Notes: generated by a model not told the origin, from the letters alone. A stretch of 64,000 bases of DNA from Botryotinia globosa (GCA_014898425.1 RCSZ01000001.1:4029528-4093527), one strand, 5' to 3'. Positions 25,103 through 37,556 are shown, counted from the stretch's first letter. A program made the numbers and translations.

Positions 25103-26330
25103 TACAAATTTTGGAATTAAAATTCAAAATATGAATTAAAATAAATTTTAATTTCTTCACTTCTTATAAAAATTTAATAAATTTTCTATTATACATTAAA
25201 ATTAAAATAATAATTGAATTTATTTATTTTATAGATTGTTGTTTCTTTATTATCAAAAATTATTATTAATTTTTTTAATTTTTTTAATTTCTTTAAAATA
25301 AAATTATTGTAATTCAATATTAAAATTTAAATATAAAAGCTTTGTGAATTTTAATTTTAAATAAATAAAATTCAATTGAAATTCTATTGATTCGTTTTTT
25401 TTAGATTTTTAAAAGCCTTAAAATTAAAATTAAAATTAAAATTAAAAAAGTAATAACTAATTAAAGATTTTTAATAGTTTTTTTATAAATTATTATAACT
25501 TTGTTTATTTAAATTGAAATAGTTTAATATAAAAATATTAATTATAAAAATTTCGATATTTTAATTTTAAATAAATATAATTCAATTAAATTTTATTTTA
25601 TTAAATTTTTAGAAAGTTTAAAATTAAAGTGTAAAGAAATAATAATTAATTGAAGTGTTTTTGACTAAATCATTACTCTTATTAGGATTGTAATTACTAT
25701 TAGTATTAATCACTAATAAAATCCTCGAAATAATAATTAGAGTATTAGGAATAACGCTAGCAAAAAAGTAAAAACGCTATTAGAACCTAATTATTTTCTA
25801 TATTTTAAATATATATATATTTAACTCTGAAATTACTAAATATTTTATAACACCTGTAAAGCATGTAATATTAGTTAATAGGCTGTTAAATAGTAGGCTG
25901 TTAGAGTTATAGTTACTACTAATTCTGCCTACAAAAAAATCCTAGGAATAATAGTTATATCACATGATGCCTGAGGATCTTAGGCTCAAAGGATAGTCAC
26001 TATTTAGTAGTAGACTCATATGTAGAGATTAGGTAATAAAGCAAAGTTGAGATATCTTTACTTTTAGTATCATAATAGAAAAGATACGTAATAAAAAAAC
26101 TGTTTGAAACATGTTCAAGGAACTTAATACATATCACTAAAGTGAGGCGTACTCAAAATACGAAAAAATACTAATTATAAAACTAAGGTCCATAAAAGTA
26201 AGGATGTATTTCCTTTATATATGAAGCTTTGTATACAACTCAGCATAGTAATTGAATCCCTTAGTTACTACTAGGTATGAACCAATGATCCAATCTCTGC
26301 TTGACTGCTTTATTATATAACCCCAGTGTC
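25103..26330. other. AT-rich RIP-like DNA with an inverted block A relic
   Basis: No gene is visible. Internal partial duplications occur at 25320-25450 and 25560-25670. At about 25747-25889 the reverse complement matches the start of subtelomeric block A (see 60160), including AGGAATAACGCTAGC and the terminal GCTGTTA. The remaining sequence to 26330 is moderately AT-rich and unrecognised. Confidence 0.55.
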
Positions 26331-26544
26331 CTTCTACCACTTCCACGTGGCTAGGATACCGACGACGTAACAATTAGTCTTGTTCAGTTGTCAAGATTTA
26401 TTGTTCCTCTAGAAATTCAGTGCTCAACGGTATAGACCCATTTGCTTCTATACAAATTAGCCATTCGTCTAACCGGGACTTGACCCTTTCAATAGTGCTA
26501 CAAGTCTGCCCAGGAGAGGATGGGTCCAGAAGATGGGGAATGGT

Positions 26545-27867
26545 TCAGTACCAAGGATGTGCAGGAAAGGTCAGAGTGGCCTGTAGTGGCGCCTCGCTAA
26601 TGTTCTGCATTACCGTTTCTTCTAGCTCTGCTATCTCCTCCTTGACCCTCCTGTCCAACGACTCCTCGAAATCAGCCGACTGTTCGTCCATCTCTCTACG
26701 GAGCGTGTCCATTATTCGTGACTCGGCCTGCCCAACGAGTTCCACCATTTCCTTCTTGTGGGCCGCAAGTGCATCGTCGAAACGCTGTTCAAGGGCTGAC
26801 AGGCGCGACTGCAGAAGATCCTCTATCTCGGCTGGGCGTCGCGATTTCTGCTCTTGGCATATCTCGGGACTGCTGTCTTGACGAAGACGCTTTTTGCCTT
26901 TGTCGAGGTCAAGGTAGACAGGGGCAGAGCCTGAAGCTTCGTATTCTGGAGGATGATCGTGCACTTCACTGCCAGTATCATCGGCGTCGCCCGCGGTGCT
27001 AGATTCCAGGCTATCTCCCTCAATTATCTTGCCCCCTTGGCCCTGGTACAATGTAGCCGCACTAGCAAACGAAACGATGCTACCAGCTAACGGCTCGGAG
27101 ACAGCTGCACAGAACTGTCGTATCCGTGCAGTAGAAACGGTCCGTGGCGGTACGGCAGCGTACACGGTCCACGAGGTCTGTCTAGCCAAATGAGAAAAGG
27201 AGGTGATGATAGTCCCTGACGCTTTGTTCCTGGGTTCGAGTGGCGTAGGTGGCAGCACCAGGGCCGGCGGCCGGGACAGCGTAAATACCAACGCTATAGT
27301 ATCATTTCCCATTATCTTGTCTACGGGCTCTGCTTCAAAAGACAGCTGCTGAATGCGTTCAGGGTAGATATGGATGAAGATGTTGGTTCTGCCATTGCGT
27401 CGCGGACCAGGTGCCTGCTTAAGCTGGACAGAGGCGCGCAATATGAAGAAGGCCTTGTTGGAAGACAGCACCCAGTGAAAGTCGAAGAGCAAGCCAGGCA
27501 AGCGCTGCCCTTTCCCCCACGACGCAAGAGCAGATATCTTGGTCACGTTGATTTTCTTAGGCCATGTTGGTTCGATGTGTCCCAGAGAGGGCGCACCAGA
27601 GCTGCTACTTTTAGGCGACAGAGATGGGGAAGCACGAGTACTGGGAGACGCAGTCTCGATGTCTTCGTCTCGCATTAGGGATCGATTGAGGCGTGCTTCG
27701 TCAGGGGCTTGCGCGGTCTGGCTATCCTGTTCGATTTCGAGATCTGGGCTGAGCCTAGGCGTATTCGGATTCATCGTGGGGCCAAACGAAATCGATCGAG
27801 GGGAAGGTGAGGACGCGGGATCGGTGGGAGAGGAGCATTCTGCAGTACTGGCGATCATAGCGACCAA
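26545..27867 (-). CDS. Unrecognised coiled-coil protein in a GC-rich island
   Basis: This is a single open frame of 440 aa with near-normal GC content inside otherwise RIP-mutated DNA. Residues 1-100 are Ser/Pro-rich and disordered. Residues about 105-290 look like a folded, beta-rich domain (FDFHWVLSSNKAFFILRA, then IFIHIYPERIQQLSF, ending GGKIIEGDS). Residues 290-345 are acidic and Ser-rich, with a basic KGKKRLRQ patch that could be a nuclear signal. Residues 346-421 form a strong heptad-patterned, highly charged coiled coil. From memory, similar proteins of unknown function occur in many Pezizomycotina, often in several copies. I know no named domain. A second exon downstream (towards 26420) is possible because a further open segment follows. 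No catalytic motif, signal peptide or membrane segment is visible. Intactness suggests recent arrival or selection. Confidence 0.7.
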   Translation of the reverse strand: MVAMIASTAECSSPTDPASSPSPRSISFGPTMNPNTPRLSPDLEIEQDSQTAQAPDEARLNRSLMRDEDIETASPSTRASPSLSPKSSSSGAPSLGHIEPTWPKKINVTKISALASWGKGQRLPGLLFDFHWVLSSNKAFFILRASVQLKQAPGPRRNGRTNIFIHIYPERIQQLSFEAEPVDKIMGNDTIALVFTLSRPPALVLPPTPLEPRNKASGTIITSFSHLARQTSWTVYAAVPPRTVSTARIRQFCAAVSEPLAGSIVSFASAATLYQGQGGKIIEGDSLESSTAGDADDTGSEVHDHPPEYEASGSAPVYLDLDKGKKRLRQDSSPEICQEQKSRRPAEIEDLLQSRLSALEQRFDDALAAHKKEMVELVGQAESRIMDTLRREMDEQSADFEESLDRRVKEEIAELEETVMQNISEAPLQATLTFPAHPWY

Positions 27868-28447
27868 TTTCTTGTACTATCAACTGTCAGTTCTAACGGC
27901 TACTTACAACAAACCTGGGCGTGGAAAACACGTCAAGACGGTCCAGCTAGGCCAGCCCCGTCTCGCGATAGAGCTGGGCTAAGTGATGGCAATCGGCTTT
28001 GTTTGGAGATTAACCAAACGGTTATGGAATCGAGGCTTCGGTCGCTTTCATTTCTGCACGCCCAGCCTAGCCACAATACACTCTATATGACGAGCTCCAG
28101 TGCTGCAAGATGCACCAGCACCCAGGGTCTTCCGTCGTCCGTAGAGCGACGGGTAGAAGCCTGTCAAAAGTCGGTGCTGACCGCGAGACACTGGTCGTCG
28201 GGAGTGTCGTGGGCTGTAGGCAGGCGGTACACGGTTACCTGCTGTCGCGGCAGGTACCTTGAAACTACTTTGGGGTCGGCCGGGATAAAATAAGAAGTGG
28301 TGTTGATGGAGTGTGGTCTGCGACGGTGGTGGTGATAATAGTAGAGATGTCAAAGTGCACCTGTCGTCTAGGCAGCATGATTAGCTAATCGTTGAGCTAA
28401 CCGGCTGGAGAAGTGGTCTGTGCATACGGATATAACTTGGAGTATTA
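27868..28447. other. Upstream region of the coiled-coil gene
   Basis: This GC-normal 580-bp stretch probably holds the promoter and leader of the minus-strand gene. The overlapping frames on both strands show no similarity. The GC island ends abruptly at the foldback element that starts at 28448. Confidence 0.45.
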
Positions 28448-29263
28448 AGTCAACCACCCTACTTTCGGGCCACCCCTGTTTCGGGCCACCCTTTTACACC
28501 AAAAATCACTTTTTTAATTTATTAATATCTCTATCAATATTGAATATAATTCAATAAAAATTTAAATCTATATAATTCAAATCATTTCAAATCTGTTTTG
28601 AAATTTTTAGATTTTTAGGATTTTTCTGGATCGATTTCTAAAGCTTCGAAATATCGATTTTTAATCACATACAAATTACATACAAATCTAAAATTTCATA
28701 AAATCTATAATAACTTTTAAAGAAAAATAGTTAAAAATAAATTATAAATTTTTATTATAAATTTATAAAAAATTGAATCTAAAAAACCTTAAAAAAATAA
28801 AAAGTTTCTTATAAATAAATATTTAAAAGGGTACCCTCAAAATTACAGGGATTATTTATACTACTCTTAACTTACTATATATTATATCTCTATATTTATT
28901 CATTTTTTTGAATTTTTTTTTGAATTTCTATATAGATTCAGATTTGAATTTTTCAAAAAAATATATAACTTTCTTTTAATAATTACTGTTAAAAAGTTAT
29001 TAAAGATTTTATAAAATTTTAAATTTGTATGTGATTTATATGTAAATTAAAAATTGATATTTTGAAGCTCTAAAAATCGATCCAGAAAAATCCTAAAATT
29101 CTAAATTTTTTAATATAAGCTTAAAATAACTTAAATTATATAAATCTAAATTTTTATTAAATTATATTCAATATTGATAGAGATATTGATAGGCTAAAAA
29201 AGTGATTTTTGGTGTAAAAGGGTGGCCCGAAAGAGGGGTGGCCCGAAAGTAGGGTGGTCGACT
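28448..29263. mobile_element. 816-bp foldback element with arms of about 300 bp
   Basis: Both ends begin (read inward) AGTCRACCACCCTACTTTCG and are flanked by TA. The ends contain two copies of TTCGGGCCACCC. The inverted similarity continues far inward, through AAAAATCACTTTTTT and TTTTTCTGGATCGATTT, so each arm is about 300 bp and only about 200 bp separate them. There is no coding capacity. The TA duplication and AGTC ends resemble non-autonomous Tc1/mariner (Fot1/pogo-like) elements. Confidence 0.78.
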
Positions 29264-29640
29264 TACTTGGACGCTCTCTAGTTCTTATAATTGCTTTCTT
29301 GAATTCTTTAATATGGAATCTGTAAATTGAACGAAAAATACCAGAATCACATCTGTTAGAATAGGTGGTGGGTTGCTTTTGATACGAGGGCCCGAGGTAA
29401 GAGATTACTGTAGGTCTTCGGAATATTACGGGAAAGAAAGGGGTCCGAGGTACGAAGTGAACCCGAGGGTCTCTCACCACGTGGTCTCACGTGCCTTATA
29501 ATCTTGTGACCTTGACTGTAAATTATCTCATCCTCAGACCACACGGTGATTACATAATTTTTAGCCTTGATTTCGAGGCAGGGGCCTCGAAGCTTTATCA
29601 CCGTAGGGTCTGAAACAATTTGATTCCGGCTTTGATGTAA
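29264..29640. repeat. GC-normal fragment, possible solo LTR
   Basis: A segment from 29352 (TGTTAGAATAG) to 29619 (GTCTGAAACA) has TG...CA ends and base composition unlike the AT-rich flanks. The flanking five bases (ACATC and ATTTG) do not match, and no second copy is visible in the window, so LTR identity is only a possibility. The minus-strand open frames here look incidental. Confidence 0.3.
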
Positions 29641-32337
29641 ATAATAATGTTTCAGCTTTTTCTGATTTTTTTAATATTATTATCAAATTATATAACCATT
29701 GTATTATTTCGTTGCAGATTTATTATATAGAGTTGAATTTTCTTATTATTTTAATATAATTTTTATTATTATAGTTCTATTCTATTATATATAAATATAA
29801 TATTGAAATTTAAAAATAATATTTTCAAATAATAATATTTTATAACAACAAGCCCCCTTTTTTTCCATTTATTATATCCATTAATTAATTTATATAATTA
29901 TATATATTTTAAAAATCTCTTTGATTATAATAACTTTATTATATCATTTTTATTATTATTATTGATATTATCTTTGTTGAGAATTAAATGATTGGATACT
30001 TTTTTTTAGTAATAATAATATCCATTTTTTTCAAAATCCATTATTATTATCATTTCTAATAATAATATATATATACTGAAGATCTTTTAATCAATTTGAT
30101 TCTCATTATATATTTCAATCCTTTAAAAAGGATTAGGGTTATTGATTTCGAAAAGATTGAATACTTCTAAGCTTTAAAATCCACCCTTTATTTCAAAACT
30201 ATATATCTTAAACTTAAGGCATATAACTTTAAAACTCGAAAAGCAATTCAACTATTATCAACGATATAATTCTAATACTATCAATATTATTAAGAAAGCT
30301 ATTAATATATTCAGCTCAATAAAGCAATTCGATTAATACTATTTTTATTATTAATAAAGATATTTTGAAATAATTGAAAATAACTTAATTGATTTGAAAA
30401 AAAATCTTTTCAATTGAATTATATAATAATTACAACTTTAATCAATTCAATATAGATTTAAATAATAATATTAATTGAACTTTTTCGAATATATTAATTA
30501 GTTTTTCAATAAATAATAATTGAAAGAGTAATATATATTATTGAAATACTCTTATTAAACGAATTGAGTTATATATCAAAAATACATTCAAATATTTTCA
30601 AACTTTCGAGGAAATAAATATTCCCTTCGATTTCTGATTAGCCGAAAAAATTTCGATTATTAATAAGCTACAACGCTATCAAAAAGATCAAGATATTATT
30701 TAGAATTCAATGAAATACATTTTATCGACGAAGAGATTCTGAATATTGAGATAAACTATAAAGGTTGTATAGAGTAAAAGAGATATTATTTAGGACTAGG
30801 AGGCAAGGACTAAGATAATAATCCTTGCTTATCTAATATACATTAAGCTAATTTAATATATATATATATTAAAAGTGTAACAAATACTACTAATAAAATA
30901 ATACTTTATTCTAAAACAAAAGCAAACAACATATTTAGCATTTATATTCCATTTCAATTATATATATAATTACTCCTCGAAAACCCTAATTAATTCTATT
31001 AGTATTTTTCTATTTAATATCTATCTATTCCATTCCATTTCTTTTCTTAAAAAATAAATCAAATACTTGATTATTTCTCCTCCTCTTTTTCTATACTATA
31101 CTCTTTTATATAAAATTCATTTAGAAATTAGCTCTAAATTCTATAAAATCCTTTATATAAAAGAATAATAATAGGAATCTTGTATAAGATTCAGTATCGA
31201 TTTGAGATATACAATATTAATAATTAAATATATTCTTATAGATTCAAATAACTTAATTTAATAAATTAGATATTCAATCCTTTCTAATATTTTAAATAAA
31301 TTTACAAATTATTATTTAATTTTTGTATTTCAATTTGTAATATTAGATATATTATATTTTCAATATAATCTTAAAGAAATATAATCTTTTATTTTAAAGA
31401 ATATAGATTTATATTGTTAATTGAAATAACTTTTATAAATATAGCTGTAAATTTAATTGTATGAATTACTTCAATTATTGTAGGTTTATATTTAATATTA
31501 TTAATAAACTTTATTAAGTACATTTTAATAATTTGTTTTATTACTAATTCAAATCTAATTTTTAAAAATAATGTTTCTAATAATTCTATAATTGCTTTTA
31601 TTGTAATATTGAATAGTTTCTTAATTCTTAATCTATATATGATTATAATAATAGTAATATTTGTATTTTGAGAAATAGAATTTAATAAAGTTATAAATAA
31701 ATATAATAGAATTATTGATTATTATAAAATATTCTTTAAAGTATTGAAATAATATTGAAAAGCGATTTCAATAATTTGATTAGTTTATTTATTATTATTT
31801 GTTTGAGAATATTATATTATATTAAATAGTAATTTAATATTCAATAAGTTTACAATTTTCTTATTTCAATTAGATATTATTATATAAAATACTTTTTATA
31901 ATATTAAAAATAAATTTTGAATTAAAGAATCTTTTTATTAAATTATTATTCAAATATTTTTTTTAAAATCAAAATGATTATTTTAAATAGTTTGTTAATA
32001 ATTGATAATATATAATCGAATAAATCCGATATTGATTTAAATAGAATCAAAATGAAATTGATAGATATTATATAGAATATATAGAATATATATAATAAAA
32101 CTAAAATTGGTTATAGTGATTTATAAAGTTGATATTTGAAAGTTGATAATATTTTGTATTGATAATAATAATAAAAGAAAACTTGAAGTTTTTTTGAAAT
32201 ATTAAAAATATAAAAATTGAAAGAAATTCTTTTATAAGTTTAATTATAATCAGAATAATTTAGCTGATTATATCTATAATTGAAAATCTCTTCTTTTAAA
32301 GCTTTAAATATAATTAATTTTTTCTGAAAATATATTA
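29641..32337 (-). mobile_element. AT-rich block with Gypsy-type integrase relic
   Basis: The block is almost pure A/T with dense stops. On the minus strand around 31720-31600 a segment (LLNSISQNTNITII, then IYRLRIK) follows the post-catalytic integrase pattern of Ty3/Gypsy elements. About 31560-31330 continues with the spacing of the integrase C-terminal 'YD.KH.P...GD.V' and chromodomain-like region. This is a pattern read through RIP mutations and stops. No LTR pair or boundary could be defined, so the extent given is the AT-rich block that contains the relic. Confidence 0.45.
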
Positions 32338-33068
32338 TTGGAGGTTTATCTTCTTAATATTCTTGCTGTTTGTGAGGGCTGAAGATGTATATATATATAA
32401 AGAATTCGATTTAAAAACTATCAGTTTAAAATGAATCGCAATCCTATCCATCCGATTAATTATAAGTCTTTTGTAATATTCTTAATAACGACCGATGGTT
32501 ACTATCGGCTGCATATGCGATTACAATTATGTTTCTATATGCATATTAATTAATATAATCAAATTAATCAATTTAAATCAGTTTATTTAAGCTAATATAA
32601 ATTAAATGAAAAGGAAAAAAAGTAATAACTATATATAAAAAACTAAGAGCTTTCAAATAATATATTTTTTATATTACTAGCTTCAAAACTAAGGTTTTTA
32701 TAAAAGATTAAAGTTGAAATAATATAAATATAACTAGAGCTTATATAATCAATTAAAAAAGGTTTATATTGAATGTAGCTGACCTAATATTAATAAAAAT
32801 TATTTTAGTACTATAGCTTTCGTAGTTCAGTAATATAATTGATGATCTGATATAAAGTTACCTACTAAAATCTGAATAAAATTAAAAAATCTGAATAAAA
32901 TTAGAAAATCTGAATAAAATTAAAAAAAAGTAATATAATGAGGTAAACCGACTTCGCCTATAAGCCTCAATAAAATTTCTTTTTTTAGATTTTTATAATT
33001 ATAAATATAATTATATAATACTTTCTCAAAAAGCAAGGGGTCCGGGGGCTCGCAGGCCCCTAGTATTA
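32338..33068 (+). repeat. 730-bp dispersed repeat, copy 1
   Basis: Begins near GGAGGTTTATCTTC and ends GGGGCTCGCAGGCCCCTAG. A second copy lies at 58154-58875. It includes a short tandem of CTGAATAAAATTA units (32870-32930) and the conserved ACCGACTTCGC. No coding capacity is seen. The 3' end has a GC-rich hairpin directly followed by CTAG and a T, as in Helitron 3' ends, but no matching 5' end was established. Confidence 0.7.
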
Positions 33069-33659
33069 ACTTTTATATATAGAATATTTTCCTTTAGATT
33101 GAAAAATAACTTTATAATATTGATTTCCAATTTATTATTTTCCTCGATTTATTCAGTTAATTTAATATATTGTAGATTCAATATATATATCTATTTGAAT
33201 TTTATAATTAAATCTTTTTAATTTCTAATATTATTGTGTATCTTATCACAAACTATAATATCTATTATTCTAATATTATATATATATTTTGTTTAGATTG
33301 ATTTTTGTTTTTTTATTTCTTTATTGATAATATAAAATCGTAATAAAGTATTTAATACAATATTAAGATATTCAAGCTTATATTATATATCAAAACGAAA
33401 TCGGGAAAAATATTCAGAACTTTTTAAATAATAAAAATTCAATTGAATTAATAAGAATGTATTTATTGAAACCTAAATTACAATCTGGATATTTGTAGAA
33501 TAATTTATGATATATTATTATTGGAAATTTTAATAATTTGATTAAATATCGAATCCTAGAAATTATTTAATATAAATCTGTAATGTATGTATTATTGACT
33601 GTATAGATTAATTGTATAAAGATAAAATCTAACTACGAAGTGGAAGTGATATATACACA

Positions 33660-33795
33660 GTGTCATGTATATAGAAACAACTAGTAGAAGTTGTAAGCTT
33701 TATCACTAAGCCACGTACGCAATCTGATCAAAAGGCATAGTATCAGGGATTGAAGTCCTAACAGCTTACTACTATATATATATTCTAATATACAG
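33660..33795 (+). repeat. LTR-like repeat, copy 1
   Basis: Begins TGTCATGTATATAGAAAC and ends near CTACTATATATATATTCTAAT, sharing AGTATCAGGGATTGAAGTCC and TAAGCTTTA with three other copies. The TGT start and TATTCTAACA-like end in better-preserved copies suggest a short solo LTR. Confidence 0.55.
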
Positions 33796-34890
33796 TAGCT
33801 TAGAGCATGTACTACAACTTCCAATAATTAAGATATTTTTTAAGAAAAACAAATTTGAAATATTTTTTCTGATTTTATTTTTCAAATTACTATTCCTTTA
33901 CAGTTTTAATCTTTTTGTAAAATATATAATCCATTTATAAAGAGATTTGTATTTAAAAATCTTTATTTGAAATATAATAGTTTTATTAAAATTGTTTCAT
34001 ATTTTTATATTATTTGATAATATTAGAATCTTTGAATTATGATATATTAACTGTTTTCAAAGAGCATATTAAAAGTAAAAAAATCTTTGAAAAATATTTA
34101 TAAAAAAATAATAAGTTATTAGATATTAAAATTCTTTTTTAAATTTTTTAGATTGAAATTTTTATTAGATTTTTTACTTTTATTTATCTCTTGATTAAAC
34201 AAAAAAGAATTAATTTAAAAATATTCTTTTCGAAAACATTTATATCAAAAATATTAGTATTGATTAAAAAATTTGAAAACTTAAAATATATAATTGAATA
34301 ATTATTCTAAATTTTAGATTTATTATTAAAGTTGAGGGCTAATATATTGTAGATTTATAATTATATTAAACAATTTATAATATTAATAGATAATTGAGAT
34401 AATCAAATAATTGTATAAAAATTTAAAGAATCTTTAATATAATATAAATAGAAATACAATTATTATTCTATTTATTCTTTTTTTAGTAATTTAATTGAAT
34501 TTTGATAAAAAAAAGATTCTTTTCAAATTTATATAATTATAAATTTGTTTATAAAAATTCAAAAATATAGGTTAATATTTTATTATGAAAAATTCGGATC
34601 TTAGATTTTCTTAGAAATATATTTAGAAATCTGTTTTAAAAATAAAAAGATTAATTTTATGAATAATTCTTTTTAATTGAATTAAATAACATTTTACTTT
34701 TAGTTTTAATGTAGATTATTTTTGAATTTCTTAAATTAATTAAATTCTATTTGAGTATAAATATAATCAAGGTAGTTCTGAAAAATTTAAATAAATTTAG
34801 TTTTTATTAAATCTCAAATATAGAAATAAATATTATTTAATAAATTTTAAATCAATTTTATAAAAAAAACTTTTCTTAAAAAAATTAAAT

Positions 34891-35023
34891 CTGTTACGTA
34901 CATGGAAACCAATAGAAGTCGTAAGCTTTACTACTTCGCCACGCACGCAATCTGACCTATAAAAGGCACAGTATCAGGGATTGAACCTAATAGCTTACTA
35001 CTATATATATACATTCTAACAAA
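34891..35023 (+). repeat. LTR-like repeat, copy 2
   Basis: Best-preserved copy: starts TGTTACGTACATGGAAACC and ends near TACATTCTAACA. It contains AAGTCGTAAGCTTTACTAC and AGTATCAGGGATTGAACC, about 130 bp in all, with TG...CA termini. Confidence 0.6.
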
Positions 35024-35330
35024 ATCATTATTTAAATTCCCATAAATTTTGTAGAGAAAAAACTTCTATAATCTATTCTTATAATCTTTCGAAAGAAATA
35101 AAATTGATTTAATCAAAAATAATTTTATTTCTAATTTAGATTTGTATAAGACTATGAGTCAATTTTAAAAATAGAGTATTTGAATTTTCTTTTCTTTTTA
35201 TTATTATTAAATTATTATTGTTTTGATTTTATTATAATATTAAATAATTTCTTATTCTCTTATGTTCTATCGATTTTTCTAAATTAGTAATTTTCTATTT
35301 TCTAAAATAATTTAAAAGTTGAGATTTGTA

Positions 35331-35856
35331 AGAGTTCTGGCCCCTGCTCACCCTACCTCCGTGACAAATGTAACAAATGTAACAAAATCCCTACAAAAAT
35401 GAGGTTTTCCCATACAAATTATTATATTGAATATTTTATTCAAATCTTTATACTTTCTTTTTCAAAAAATTAGAAATAATAAATAATTAGAATTAAAATA
35501 TAAAGAATTATTCGAAGTAATTTTGTTATTTTTGTTGAACAGTTATATAGTATTGAAATCGAATTTTTTTCAAAAATTCTAATATATACAGTAATGTTTT
35601 TCCCATACAAAATAAGCGAATTTTTATCATAATTTAGAATTTTCAACTTTAAATTCTTCAAATTCTATTTCAAAAATTAGAAAAAAATATTCTATTTATT
35701 TTTTTTAAATAAAATTTGATTAATTAAATTTTTTTTAATTTTTTTTTCTAATTTTATGTCTTATTATAAGAAATAAACTAGAGTATAAAAAGTTGAATAA
35801 TTCTATATTTTAGCTGGAAAAGCGTTATATATGTCATGAGCAGGGGCTAGAACTCT
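35331..35856 (+). mobile_element. AGAGTTCT-ended MITE, copy 1 (526 bp)
   Basis: Inverted repeats begin AGAGTTCTGGCCCCTGCTCA on the left. The right end, read on the minus strand, begins AGAGTTCTAGCCCCTGCTCA. TA flanks both ends (35329-35330 and 35857-35858). The interior is AT-rich with a recognisable CCCATACAAATTATTATA segment. It is non-coding and is one of three copies in the window. Confidence 0.85.
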
Positions 35857-37015
35857 TATATAGCTTTTTAATCTTTTAATGTTTTTCTTTATATAAATTA
35901 TTAATATTAAAAAGTAAAAGGTAATACGATTATAAAGTAATCCTTTATATATATTATAAGAAAATTATTATAATATATTATTTCAAATAAAAAAGAGAAA
36001 AAAAAGACTTTATATAATGTTTTATAAGATATATTAGAAGTTTAATAGATGAAAATTGATTAATATTTCTAAGCTATAAGAGAAAGAGCTATAAATACTA
36101 GCTATAAGAGTAGGCCATATTATCAGTACAAAGTTTCGCTTACAATATTTTAATAAAATATTAGTATTGTTTCCCCTTAAAAATAAAAAGACTTTTAATA
36201 AAACTAATATATATATATATATATATGTAAAAAGATAATATATATTAAAAAGAACTATTATTTTTAATTAAAAGTTTATATAATATGTTGTTTTAATTAA
36301 TAATAATATAATATAAATATTCAAGGCATTTGATTTAATATTAGTCTTTAATATAATTGAATTATATAATTATTGCTTAAAAGAAGCTTTTAGTTTGATA
36401 TAGTCTTAAAGAAATAAAGAATAATTAATTCTTTATTAAATCTTGAAAGAAGTCTTTATTTATAAGAAATGATCGGTTTAGGAAATGATTAACGAAGAGA
36501 TTAATGAAAGTAAGAAAGCTAGATTAGTAGGAAAAAGTATAAAATAAGGCCTTTTCCCTTTTAATATAGAAAAAGAAAAATGAATTATTCAATATAGACT
36601 CTTTAAAATCACGTGTTATATTGCTTAATAATCCATTTTAATCGTTAACAAGAGTTAGCTTCTATATCTTATTATTAGCTAATCATCTACGATAATTTAT
36701 ATATAGATTTTTGTTTTATTGATATATAATATAAAGTTATTTATTTCAATTTTTTTTAGCTCTATTAATCTATTCAATATAATTAGATTTGCGTTTTAAA
36801 AAATCAGATTTAAAATTTATACTACTAATTATTTTAAATTTGGATTGATATTAATCTATATTTATATATATATAACTAATTTTAAAATTGAATAGATTTA
36901 ATAAATAAATCGATTTAAGATTGATTTTAGTATTGAGAATTATATAGATCAACTACTTCTTAAATTAGCTCTTTATTTTATTTGATATAAAATAAAGATT
37001 AAATAAATTAGAGTG

Positions 37016-37140
37016 TTAGGATATATATATAGTAGTAAGCTATCAGAACTTCAATCCCTAATATTATGTTTTTTAAAGTCAGATTACATGCGTAGTGTAA
37101 TAATAAAGCTTATAACTTCTATTGATTTCTATATATATAA
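37016..37140 (-). repeat. LTR-like repeat, copy 3
   Basis: Reverse-complement copy of the 130-bp repeat, strongly mutated. It keeps CTTCAATCCCTAATA and TAAAGCTTATAACTTCTATT, matching the family inverted. Confidence 0.5.
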
Positions 37141-37407
37141 TAAAGTATTAGAGATTAAATCAAATAAATATTGTTCTGAGATTTCTGATTAAAGCTTATT
37201 TGATTTAGAATAGATTTTCTAAATAAGAAGTAAATCAGAGGTGAGGATATATCTGCTTAATGATTGGATATTCTGAATTCATTAATAATTAATTATTAAT
37301 TATAAGGATATACTAATATAATTATATTATAAATTATTTAGTTAATTATATTTATAAATATTCTCTATGATTATTAGCCTTTTCGAAACGAAAAGAATAA
37401 AAGAAGG

Positions 37408-37556
37408 GAGCTTTGTTACGATATATATATAATAGTAAACTGTTAGGACTATAATCCCTAATACTGTGTCTTTTGGGGTTAGATTGTGTGCGTAGCGTAG
37501 TAGTAAAGCTTACGACTTCTATTAGTTTCCATGCACGTGACACAGGGCACTTTTAT
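37408..37556 (-). repeat. LTR-like repeat, copy 4
   Basis: Reverse-complement copy. Read on the minus strand it begins TGTCACGTGCATGGAAAC and ends near ATATATATCGTAAC. It keeps GTGCGTAGCGTAGTAGTAAA on the plus strand. Confidence 0.55.

Larger units (their letters stand above)
33069..35330. other. AT-rich RIP-like DNA with two LTR-like repeats
   Basis: No gene is visible. The only structured sequences are the LTR-like repeats at 33660-33795 and 34891-35023, in the same orientation about 1.1 kb apart. The DNA between and around them is very AT-rich without recognisable coding remnants. Confidence 0.6.

Noticed and set aside
27539..27982. 147-aa plus-strand frame opposite the coiled-coil gene
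   Set aside because: Antisense shadow. The minus-strand frame is three times longer and has coherent domain structure.
29352..29619. Solo LTR with TG...CA ends
   Set aside because: Flanking five bases do not match and no partner is visible; kept only as a low-confidence feature.
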